From positions 1 to 5,147 of the forward strand of contig JAGGXT010000064.1 in the NCBI GenBank assembly GCA_021162905.1: a stretch of 5,147 bases of DNA, given 5' to 3'. The notes under the pieces were generated by a model. It searched no databases. It had not been told where the DNA came from and was given only the letters and a program-made list of their open reading frames with translations. The stretch is from Candidatus Odinarchaeota archaeon (GTDB lineage: Archaea; Asgardarchaeota; JAGGXT01). Within the stretch, counting starts at the first letter, position 1, and the number at the start of each line of letters is the position of its first letter. This document shows positions 1-5,147 of the stretch, piece after piece. Made by a program: the position numbers and the translations under genes.

Positions 1-40
1 AAATAAAACATCCTCTCTATGGAGAAATAGTAATATTTTC

Positions 41-48
41 TATAAATA
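41..48 (+). promoter_or_regulatory. Possible TATA box of the ECF operon
   Basis: The sequence TATAAATA resembles an archaeal TATA box. A transcript starting about 25 nt downstream would begin near position 70, just before the AGGAGG site, and so leave a very short leader, as is common in archaea. No clear purine-rich BRE lies upstream; the preceding bases are T-rich. In an AT-rich genome this match could be chance. Confidence 0.35.
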
Positions 49-68
49 TGTTCTCATGAATAAATATG
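42..68 (+). repeat. Short direct repeat ATAAATATG in the operon leader
   Basis: The 9-mer ATAAATATG occurs at 42-50 and again at 60-68, 18 nt apart start to start. The first copy overlaps the possible TATA box and the second lies just upstream of the ribosome binding site. It could be a regulator-binding pair or a chance repeat of AT-rich sequence. Confidence 0.3.
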
Positions 69-72
69 AAGC

Positions 73-78
73 AGGAGG
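73..78 (+). promoter_or_regulatory. Shine-Dalgarno site that fixes the GTG start of the S component
   Basis: A perfect AGGAGG lies 8 nt before GTG at 87. An in-frame TAA at 81-83 rules out any longer start in this frame, so the GTG is the first possible start and the one matched by the site. Confidence 0.85.
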
Positions 79-86
79 AATAAAGA

Positions 87-713
87 GTGAGTGGTAAGAA
101 AAAGGGTATTTTTTCCCCTGAAATAAGTACTAAAGCCATTGTTGTTGCTGCACTTAACTCAGGAATTTACTATGTCTTGGGTACATTTGGTACTCTCTTT
201 CAGCCTATTCCAGGAGTTTCTGTAATCTATCCAGCTTCTGGTTATGCATCAGCTACGGGAATCTGGTTTGGTTTTTGGGGAGTTCTTGGTCCAATTATAG
301 GGACTATTCTTTCAGCACCATTCTGGGGATATTCAATTCCAGTCGCAATAGCATTTGGTGTACTTGCAGGAATGTGGGATGCTCTTATTCCAGCTATAGT
401 GTGGAGGGTCATGAAATTAGATCCCATGTTAAGGGATAAGCGAAGTATCATCATGTATATTATTTTTGGGTCAATAGTAAATACATTCATAGATGCCTTC
501 GGTGGAATGATAGTAAGTATAGCAATAGGTTGGTATACACCAGAATTTGCATTTACGGTTGCCATATGGCCGTGGTTTATAGCTGATGCTGTTGCATGTC
601 TCACTCTAGGAGTCTTGATGCTTAAACTTTTGACTCCATATATTGAAAGAAGTGGTTTATACTTTGAAGGTTTCTTTGCTCTAACTTTAATTGAAGAAGA
701 AGGCGAGGAGTAA
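87..713 (+). CDS. ECF transporter S component (substrate-binding membrane subunit), specificity unknown
   Basis: This 208-residue integral membrane protein is the likely substrate-capturing subunit of an ECF importer. About six hydrophobic segments can be seen, roughly at residues 16-36, 44-56, 58-76, 82-106, 120-147 and 155-183, with a basic N-terminus (KKK) and an acidic C-terminal tail (EEEGEE). The size and six-helix layout are normal for S components. The first helix carries A17-x-x-x-A21, the AxxxA pattern that S components use to dock on EcfT. The call rests mainly on this and on EcfT and both ATPases following directly. It lacks the histidine-rich N-terminus of CbiM/NikM metal transporters, and I do not recognise a named vitamin family (BioY, ThiT, RibU). 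It has eight tryptophans (60, 64, 80, 97, 106, 149, 161, 163), which might help bind a planar ring. The nearby adenine-deaminase-like gene makes a purine-type substrate a guess worth testing. The GTG start is well supported by its ribosome binding site. Confidence 0.8.
   Translation: MSGKKKGIFSPEISTKAIVVAALNSGIYYVLGTFGTLFQPIPGVSVIYPASGYASATGIWFGFWGVLGPIIGTILSAPFWGYSIPVAIAFGVLAGMWDALIPAIVWRVMKLDPMLRDKRSIIMYIIFGSIVNTFIDAFGGMIVSIAIGWYTPEFAFTVAIWPWFIADAVACLTLGVLMLKLLTPYIERSGLYFEGFFALTLIEEEGEE
705..710 (+). promoter_or_regulatory. Ribosome binding site of ecfT, inside the end of the S gene
   Basis: GAGGAG lies 11 nt before the ATG at 722 and also encodes the last two glutamates of the S component. 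The spacing is rather long, but no other site is nearer. The placement fits translational coupling of the two membrane subunits. Confidence 0.6.
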
Positions 714-721
714 TTTGATTA

Positions 722-1531
722 ATGTCTGAGCTATACTGTCCTGGGAATACATTCTTCCATAAGCTTTCACCACAAACAAAAATCATTTTTACTTTTTTAA
801 TGTCTATTACTGCATTATTTATTCAGATGCCTCTCTGGAACCTTGTATTTCTCTTAGCTGTTGGTATACCTGTTATCTGGCTTAAATTCAAACTGAAAGT
901 GACTTCTGCTGTACTTAAACCTTTCTTGAGAACTGCAGTTGTTGTTACATGCGCAATCGCAGTTTCATGGCTATTGTTTAGTGGTGTTGGTAAACCAATT
1001 TATAAAGTCTATGACGGGATTTATATTACTGATCTCAGCATCCCATTAGCAACAGCTATGGCATTACGACTTTTATCACTTCTAGCTATAACAATAATAC
1101 TAGTTGTAACAACAAGGGAAGTCGATATAATAGCTGGAATGAGGAAATTACGAATCCCTTACTTTATCTGTTTGATATTTGCTTTAGCACTGAGATTCAT
1201 ACCTACTCTTTACGACGACTATCATACTATCGTTGAAGCTCAGATGTCTAGAGGCCTCGAACTTGAAAAAGGAAGCTTATTAGAGCGAGTAAGAAAATTA
1301 ATAATAATCCTTGTTCCTTGGCTGATAACGTCGTTTAAACGAGTTTCCATATTAGCAAATGCTTTAGATTCCAGAGGATTTATACCCCTTCAGCCCAGAA
1401 GCTTTTACAAGGAGCCGGGATATTCCAAAGCTGATTATGCTATGATATTTTTATCATTTGCTGTTTTCATTCTGGTATTAATACTAAGATACTACTTCGG
1501 TTACCTAGCTATAGTCCCCTGGCGATTATAA
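722..1531 (+). CDS. ecfT: ECF transporter transmembrane (T) component EcfT
   Basis: This is the 269-residue membrane scaffold that links the S component to the two ATPases. The N-terminus has the family pattern H13-K-L-S-P17-x-x-K20 before the first membrane helix. Hydrophobic segments lie at about 21-37, 40-54, 70-88, 107-130, 146-160 and 240-262. Between the last two lies the cytoplasmic coupling region with the diagnostic pair of Ala-x-x-x-Arg-Gly motifs: A173-Q-M-S-R177-G178 and A214-L-D-S-R218-G219. In characterised ECF transporters the two Arg-Gly motifs insert into grooves of the two ATPases and are essential for coupling. Both are intact here, which suggests a working complex with both NBDs. 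Length is typical for the family. The ATG start sits 8 nt after the S gene. I see no truncation or frameshift. Confidence 0.95.
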   Translation: MSELYCPGNTFFHKLSPQTKIIFTFLMSITALFIQMPLWNLVFLLAVGIPVIWLKFKLKVTSAVLKPFLRTAVVVTCAIAVSWLLFSGVGKPIYKVYDGIYITDLSIPLATAMALRLLSLLAITIILVVTTREVDIIAGMRKLRIPYFICLIFALALRFIPTLYDDYHTIVEAQMSRGLELEKGSLLERVRKLIIILVPWLITSFKRVSILANALDSRGFIPLQPRSFYKEPGYSKADYAMIFLSFAVFILVLILRYYFGYLAIVPWRL

Positions 1532-1535
1532 AAAA

Positions 1536-1541
1536 GAGGAG
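1536..1541 (+). promoter_or_regulatory. Ribosome binding site of the first ATPase gene
   Basis: GAGGAG lies 5 nt before the ATG at 1547, in the 15-nt gap after ecfT. It supports that ATG as the start. Confidence 0.8.
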
Positions 1542-1546
1542 TTACC

Positions 1547-2401
1547 ATGCCAATAATTGAAATTAAAAAATTATGGTTTAAATATAGAGGAAGTCCTGAG
1601 TGGACTTTAAAAAATATAAATTTGGATATAGAAGAGGGTGAATTTATTGTTATAATGGGTCCTGCTGAATCGGGGAAGTCCACTCTAGGTCTTTGTTTAA
1701 ATGGGTTAATACCACATAGTATTCCTGGTACATTTAAAGGGAATGTTATAGTTGATGGACTAGATACAAGAACAGAAAAGGTAGGAAGATTAGCAAGAAT
1801 AGTAGGTATGGTGTTCCAAGACCCAGAAAGTCAATTTTGCATGATGTCTGTTGAAAGTGAAGTTGCATTTGGTTTAGAAAACTTAAATCTTCCAAATGAT
1901 GAGATGATTGAAAGGGTTGAATGGGCTTTAGATGTTGTTGATATGAAGGAGTATAGAGATAAACCGCCTCATCGATTATCTGGAGGGCAGAAACAGAGGG
2001 TTGCAATAGCAGCCGCGCTGGCAATGAAAACTAAAGTTTTGGTTCTGGATGATCCTACAGCAAGCTTAGACCCTATTGGAAAATATGAGGTATTTAGTGT
2101 TGTTAAAGAGCTGAGAGAAAAATATAGTATCACAATAATTCTTTTTACACAAGAGGCTGAAATGGTTGCTGAATTTGCTGATAGAATAGTACTAATGAAT
2201 GCAGGTGAAATTGTTCGAATTGGTACCCCAAGAGAGATATTTAGTGATGTTGATTTTCTAATGAAGCTTGGTGTTAGACCTCCTCAAGTTACAGAATTAT
2301 TCTACTTAATTGATAAAGAATTAAATTGTAACGTAGAGCAATATCCGATTACGCTTGGTGAGGCTGTTCAAAAGACACTTAAATTGCTCAGGAGGGAATA
2401 A
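1547..2401 (+). CDS. ecfA1: ECF transporter ATPase 1, with degenerate catalytic residues and a consensus signature motif
   Basis: This 284-residue ABC ATPase is one of two nucleotide-binding subunits of the ECF importer, on the cytoplasmic face. Motifs in order: A-loop aromatic near Y13; Walker A G38-P-A-E-S-G-K44-S-T; Q-loop Q91 in VFQDPESQF; ABC signature L144-S-G-G-Q148; Walker B V164-L-V-L-D168-D169; D-loop S173-L-D; and Q202 at the switch position (FTQEAE). The signature is perfect, but three catalytic positions depart from consensus: Glu41 replaces the usual second P-loop glycine, Asp169 replaces the catalytic glutamate, and Gln202 replaces the switch histidine. These are simple codon differences in an otherwise intact gene (GAA at 1667, GAT at 2051, CAA at 2150), so this is specialisation, not decay. 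The invariant Lys44 and Asp168 remain, so ATP binding is probably kept while hydrolysis at this subunit's own site is probably weak. A C-terminal RPPQVTEL segment (244-251) matches FPPQITQ in the partner. The numbering 1/2 follows gene order only. Confidence 0.95.
   Translation: MPIIEIKKLWFKYRGSPEWTLKNINLDIEEGEFIVIMGPAESGKSTLGLCLNGLIPHSIPGTFKGNVIVDGLDTRTEKVGRLARIVGMVFQDPESQFCMMSVESEVAFGLENLNLPNDEMIERVEWALDVVDMKEYRDKPPHRLSGGQKQRVAIAAALAMKTKVLVLDDPTASLDPIGKYEVFSVVKELREKYSITIILFTQEAEMVAEFADRIVLMNAGEIVRIGTPREIFSDVDFLMKLGVRPPQVTELFYLIDKELNCNVEQYPITLGEAVQKTLKLLRRE
2390..2395 (+). promoter_or_regulatory. Ribosome binding site of the second ATPase gene, deciding its start
   Basis: A perfect AGGAGG lies within the last codons of the first ATPase gene, 7 nt before the ATG at 2403. 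It selects that ATG over an in-frame TTG at 2355, which has no such site and would add 16 residues unlike the usual N-terminus of the family. The 1-nt gap between stop and start suggests translational coupling. Confidence 0.88.
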
Positions 2402-2402
2402 A

Positions 2403-3257
2403 ATGACAGACCCCTATATAGTAGTTGAGGATCTTTCATTTACATATCCAGATGGAACATTAGCTCTTGAGGATATATCACTTGAAATCTATGAAGGCGA
2501 ATTCGTAGCAATTATTGGACAAAATGGCTCTGGAAAAACAACACTTGTTAAACATTTTAATGGCTTGCTTAAACCAACAAAGGGTCGAGTTATTGTAGAT
2601 GGTGTAGATACTAGGAAAGCCACCGTTGCAGAATTGGCACGAAAAGTTGGCTATCTCTTTCAAAATCCAGACCATCAAATATTCTCAAACACAATAGAAG
2701 AGGAAATTGCCTTTGGTCCTAGAAATTTAGGACTTTCTGAAGATGAAATCAAAGAAAGAGTGGAGGAGGCTCTTGAAATATTTGAACTAACGAAAATAAG
2801 AAAAGAGAATCCCATATTTAGGAGTAAAGGCGAAAAAACAAGAATTGCACTAGCATCTATAGTTGCTATGCGTCCAAAGGTGCTAATACTTGATGAACCA
2901 ACTACAGGACTTGATTGGAGACAATCAGAAAAAGTAATGCAATATGTTAAAAAGATGCATGATTCAGGTCATATCATCATATTTATAACACACGATATGC
3001 GTATTGTTGCTGAGTATGCTAAACGTGTTATTGTTATGCATAGAGGAAGAATTTTATTGGAAGGCGATGTCAGAGACGTCTTCGCTCAACCAGAAATTCT
3101 TAAAGAGACATTTTTATTTCCTCCACAAATTACACAATACGCTCATGCCTTGAAGCGGAATATTACAGATAAAGAAATACCTAAAAGTGTGCTTACCGTT
3201 AGAGAAATGCTTGATGTCATTCAGAAATTATTTGCAAAGTACAATATTAAGGGCTAA
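2403..3257 (+). CDS. ecfA2: ECF transporter ATPase 2, with consensus catalytic residues and a degenerate signature motif
   Basis: This is the second ABC ATPase of the importer, 284 residues from the ATG at 2403, the same length as its neighbour. Motifs: A-loop Y15; Walker A G39-Q-N-G-S-G-K45-T-T; Q-loop Q87 in LFQNPDHQIF; Walker B L161-I-L-D164-E165; D-loop G169-L-D; switch H197 in FITHDM. All catalytic residues are consensus. The signature, by contrast, reads R140-S-K-G-E144 where LSGGQ is expected; its Ser and second Gly are kept, but the Leu, the first Gly and the Gln are lost. The flanks (ENPIF before, KTRIALASIVAMRPKVLILDEP after) align normally, so this is a substitution and not a frameshift. 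A heterodimer with the first ATPase would pair this healthy catalytic half with the partner's perfect LSGGQ. The C-terminal segment has FPPQITQ (239-245) and an extension to residue 284. Start choice is set by the AGGAGG at 2390. Confidence 0.95.
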   Translation: MTDPYIVVEDLSFTYPDGTLALEDISLEIYEGEFVAIIGQNGSGKTTLVKHFNGLLKPTKGRVIVDGVDTRKATVAELARKVGYLFQNPDHQIFSNTIEEEIAFGPRNLGLSEDEIKERVEEALEIFELTKIRKENPIFRSKGEKTRIALASIVAMRPKVLILDEPTTGLDWRQSEKVMQYVKKMHDSGHIIIFITHDMRIVAEYAKRVIVMHRGRILLEGDVRDVFAQPEILKETFLFPPQITQYAHALKRNITDKEIPKSVLTVREMLDVIQKLFAKYNIKG

Positions 3258-3277
3258 AAGTTAAGTTGTTTCTCTCA

Positions 3278-3285
3278 TATATTTT
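3278..3285 (+). promoter_or_regulatory. Possible TATA box of the adenine-deaminase-like gene
   Basis: TATATTTT in the 63-nt gap lies about 40 nt before the TTG start. Transcription from about 25 nt downstream would start near 3306-3308, just before the Shine-Dalgarno site. It overlaps the T tract proposed as a terminator, so either or both readings may be wrong. Confidence 0.28.
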
Positions 3286-3287
3286 TT
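3282..3287 (+). terminator. Possible oligo-T terminator after the ECF operon
   Basis: A TTTTTT run sits 24 nt after the stop of the second ATPase gene in a T-rich stretch. I see no strong stem-loop before it. This fits archaeal-type termination at a T tract, but the run is short, so partial read-through into the deaminase gene is plausible. Confidence 0.35.
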
Positions 3288-3309
3288 AGCAAGTAATCAA
3301 ATAATCATT

Positions 3310-3316
3310 AGGGGGT
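3310..3316 (+). promoter_or_regulatory. Shine-Dalgarno site supporting the TTG start of the deaminase gene
   Basis: AGGGGGT lies 4 nt before the TTG at 3321 and differs by one base from AGGAGGT. An in-frame TAG at 3309-3311 rules out a longer start, and the first in-frame ATG is about 95 codons on, past the metal-binding HxH, so the TTG start is well supported. Confidence 0.75.
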
Positions 3317-3320
3317 TACC

Positions 3321-5129
3321 TTGCCGAAGTTTATCTCAACAAGAGTACGGCGTATTGACCTAATAAGGGTAGTAAGCGGTGAAGAAAAAGCGGATCTCGT
3401 ATTAGAAAATGTTAATCTGGTTAATGTTCATACCGAAGAGGTTTATCAAGCCATAATAGCAATAAAAGGAGAAAGAATAGCCTTTATAGGAGAGAAAATC
3501 TCTGATTTTTCAAAATCAATTGGTGAAAAAACAAAGATCATATCATTAGAGGGTAAATATGCGGTCCCCGGACTAATAGATCCTCATATTCATATAGAAA
3601 GCAGTATGATGACACCAACACAATTCGCTAAAGCAGTACTCCCTCTTGGAACTACGACAATAATAACTGATTTTCATGAAATCTTGTGGACATTAGGTAA
3701 AACTGGCTTAAAATTACTCTTAGAAGAAGCTAGTAACACGCCTCTTAAAGTATTTTTAGCAGTGCCATCAACTCCCAATGATGCGCTTACAACAATTCTA
3801 ACACCAGGATTTATTTTTACATTTGATGACCTTAAAGAAATGATGACATGGGACTTTGCAGTTGCACTGGGGGAGATAAGTAGACTAACTCAACCTGAGT
3901 TTTATAGACTCGCTGAAGCAGCTATGATGCATAAATTAAGTATAGAGGGACATATTGCAGGTGTTAAAGATATAAAGAAAATAGTATCTTACTTTGCAGC
4001 AGGGGCATCGTCAGATCATGAAGCAACAGATATCGAAGACGCATTAAATAGATTGAGAGTTGGAGTTCACTTAATGATAAGAGAAGGGTCAGCAGCTAGA
4101 GATCTTAAAAATTTAATTAAAATAGTTACAGAGAAAAGGCTTCCAACAAGGTTTTGCTCATTCTGCTCAGATGATAGGACTCCTTCGGATATTTTGAGTG
4201 AGGGGCATATAAATTATATTATACAACAAGCAATAAATGAGGGTGTCGATCCAATTTCAGCGATTCAGATGGCAACAATAAATCCCGCAATATATTTTGG
4301 ATTAGATAGAGAAATCGGTAGTTTGGTTCCCGGGAAAATAGCAGATATATTAATTATTGATAACTTAGAAAAATTCAAAATCTCAAAAGTTATCGCAAAT
4401 GGACAAATAGTAGCAGAAAATGGAAGATTGATAATTGATTTAAAACAACCAAAATACCCCGACTGGGCCATTAAAACATTTAGATTAAAACGAAAATTAG
4501 CTCCAGATGACTTCCAGATTAATGTTAAAATAGATAATGGCATTGCAGAGTGCAATATAATAAGTGTTAAGGACGGCAGTTTGATAAGTAAGAGAGTCGT
4601 TGAAAAACTGGTAGTTAAAGATCATAAAATTACCACTAATAGCAAGGAAGCCATAGCAAAAATAGCTTGTATTGAGAGATTTGGAAAAACAGACTTAAAT
4701 ATCGGTTTAGGTTTCATAAAAGGATTTGGAATAAAAAATGGTGCATTTGGCTGCAGTATAGCTCATGATACTCATAACCTATTAGTAGTTGGAACAAATG
4801 ACAGAGATATGGCACTTGTAGCAAACCACATATCTAAATTAAATGGGGGAGTTGCTGTTGCTTTGGATAATCAAATTTTAAGCAACCTGTCACTTCCTTT
4901 AGGGGGAATTATTTCTTTAGAGGATGTAGAAACCGTTGCATCAAAACTTGAGAAAATTGAAAAAGATATTAGAGATAAATTGGGCTCCACATTTAAATCA
5001 CCGATAATGACACTTTCGTTCCAAGCATGTCCCTCTATACCTGAGCTTAAAATAAGCGATAAAGGGTTGATTGATGTAGAAAAACAAAGAATTGTTCCTC
5101 TTATTATAAATCTCATATCCGAGGAATAA
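3321..5129 (+). CDS. ade: Adenine deaminase-like amidohydrolase (COG1001 type), divergent at some active-site positions
   Basis: The family enzyme hydrolyses adenine to hypoxanthine and ammonia in purine salvage, in the cytoplasm, using a metal centre. The 602-residue protein is full length for the family. The N-terminal beta part (ADLVLENVNLVNV) is followed by the amidohydrolase barrel: PGLID then H89-x-H91 with IESSM; DFH119-E; G184-E185; EGH211; SSDH233-E; MIREGSAAR (252-260); SD284-D285-R; and AIQMATINPA (314-323). The barrel is closed by PGKIADILIID. The C-terminal domain typical of Ade follows, with AH482-D-x-H485-N, VVGTND and SPIMTLSFQA (560-569). His89, His91, Glu185, His211, His233 and Asp284 or Asp285 are the probable metal ligands or catalytic residues. 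Compared with the classical enzymes as I remember them, DPHEIANV is DFHEILWT, the GEMMN stretch is GEISR, DGHAPG is EGHIAG and DDRHP is DDRTP. The fold and metal site are clear; the exact substrate (adenine or a related amino-purine) is less so. It follows the ECF operon by 63 nt on the same strand. Confidence 0.9.
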   Translation: MPKFISTRVRRIDLIRVVSGEEKADLVLENVNLVNVHTEEVYQAIIAIKGERIAFIGEKISDFSKSIGEKTKIISLEGKYAVPGLIDPHIHIESSMMTPTQFAKAVLPLGTTTIITDFHEILWTLGKTGLKLLLEEASNTPLKVFLAVPSTPNDALTTILTPGFIFTFDDLKEMMTWDFAVALGEISRLTQPEFYRLAEAAMMHKLSIEGHIAGVKDIKKIVSYFAAGASSDHEATDIEDALNRLRVGVHLMIREGSAARDLKNLIKIVTEKRLPTRFCSFCSDDRTPSDILSEGHINYIIQQAINEGVDPISAIQMATINPAIYFGLDREIGSLVPGKIADILIIDNLEKFKISKVIANGQIVAENGRLIIDLKQPKYPDWAIKTFRLKRKLAPDDFQINVKIDNGIAECNIISVKDGSLISKRVVEKLVVKDHKITTNSKEAIAKIACIERFGKTDLNIGLGFIKGFGIKNGAFGCSIAHDTHNLLVVGTNDRDMALVANHISKLNGGVAVALDNQILSNLSLPLGGIISLEDVETVASKLEKIEKDIRDKLGSTFKSPIMTLSFQACPSIPELKISDKGLIDVEKQRIVPLIINLISEE

Positions 5130-5135
5130 TAAGAC

Positions 5136-5145
5136 ATTATATAAT
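5136..5145 (+). promoter_or_regulatory. AT-only palindrome after the deaminase gene, possible TATA element
   Basis: ATTATATAAT is a perfect 10-bp palindrome containing a TATATAA core, 6 nt after the deaminase stop codon. It could be a TATA box for a gene beyond the window end, but the sequence ends at 5147 and the match is easily chance in such AT-rich DNA. Confidence 0.2.
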
Positions 5146-5147
5146 AT

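Larger units (their letters stand above)
87..3257 (+). other. Four-gene ECF transporter operon (S-T-A-A)
   Basis: Four same-strand genes are separated by only 8, 15 and 1 nt, and each has its own ribosome binding site placed in or just after the previous gene. Together they encode every subunit class of an ECF importer: one S, one T and two ATPases. This complete set suggests a dedicated complex in the cell membrane in which ATP hydrolysis topples the S component to release substrate inside. No terminator or promoter is evident between the genes. Confidence 0.88.

Noticed and set aside
14..25. Hairpin TCTC-tatg-GAGA at the window start as a terminator
   Set aside because: A 4-bp stem without a T tract is too weak to support.
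56..97. Mini-ORF of 13 codons (ATG at 56) upstream of and overlapping the S gene
   Set aside because: It lacks a ribosome binding site and includes the AGGAGG of the real gene; short ORFs like this are expected by chance.
242..604. Antisense open frame inside the S component gene
   Set aside because: It has no recognisable domain or ribosome binding site, and the + strand frame encodes a coherent membrane protein. The other antisense frames at 1501-1683, 1746-2024, 2478-2678, 4265-4555 and 4871-5137 were rejected likewise.
87..713. Cobalt/nickel CbiM or NikM type S component
   Set aside because: The N-terminal metal-binding Met-His pattern is absent, and no CbiN-like small protein is present.
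2355..2402. TTG start giving the second ATPase 16 extra N-terminal residues
   Set aside because: No ribosome binding site precedes it and it overlaps the first ATPase gene; the ATG at 2403 has a perfect AGGAGG and gives the normal ABC N-terminus.
2820..2834. Frameshift or sequencing error as explanation of the missing LSGGQ
   Set aside because: The frame is continuous, the flanking residues align on both sides, and a multi-residue change with complementary changes in the partner is better explained by selection.
3072..3079. Palindrome AGACGTCT inside the second ATPase gene
   Set aside because: It is an 8-bp palindrome within clear coding sequence, expected by chance.

Overview
The window comes from an AT-rich prokaryotic genome and is almost fully coding on the + strand: five intact genes and no mobile elements, RNA genes or CRISPR arrays. 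An archaeal source, perhaps thermophilic, is my best guess. The grounds are heavy use of ATA for Ile and AGA/AGG for Arg, TATA-box-like sequence upstream of the first gene, an oligo-T tract instead of a hairpin after the fourth gene, and a PPQ[VI]T tail motif in both ATPases that I associate with archaeal ECF ATPases. Strong Shine-Dalgarno sites and GTG/TTG starts fit archaea or Thermotoga-like bacteria, so the domain is not settled.

Positions 87-3257 hold a compact four-gene operon that encodes a complete energy-coupling factor (ECF) vitamin/nutrient importer: a membrane S (substrate-binding) component, the EcfT scaffold with its two Ala-x-x-x-Arg-Gly coupling motifs, and two ABC ATPases of 284 residues each. 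Gaps between genes are 8, 15 and 1 nt. All four subunits are together, so this looks like a dedicated transporter (group I-like layout), not an orphan S gene sharing a remote module. The S component belongs to no family I can name with confidence.

After a 63-nt gap with a T6 tract and a possible TATA box, positions 3321-5129 encode a full-length adenine-deaminase-like amidohydrolase (COG1001 type, 602 aa, TTG start). Several positions near the presumed active site differ from the classical adenine deaminase motifs.

Two points stand out. First, the two ATPases are asymmetric in a coherent way. The first has a changed P-loop, Asp for the catalytic Glu and Gln for the switch His. The second has RSKGE in place of the LSGGQ signature. 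In a head-to-tail heterodimer all these changes fall in the same composite ATP site, and the other site is fully consensus. Second, the neighbourhood suggests, as inference only, that the ECF importer takes up a purine or purine-like compound which the deaminase then processes.
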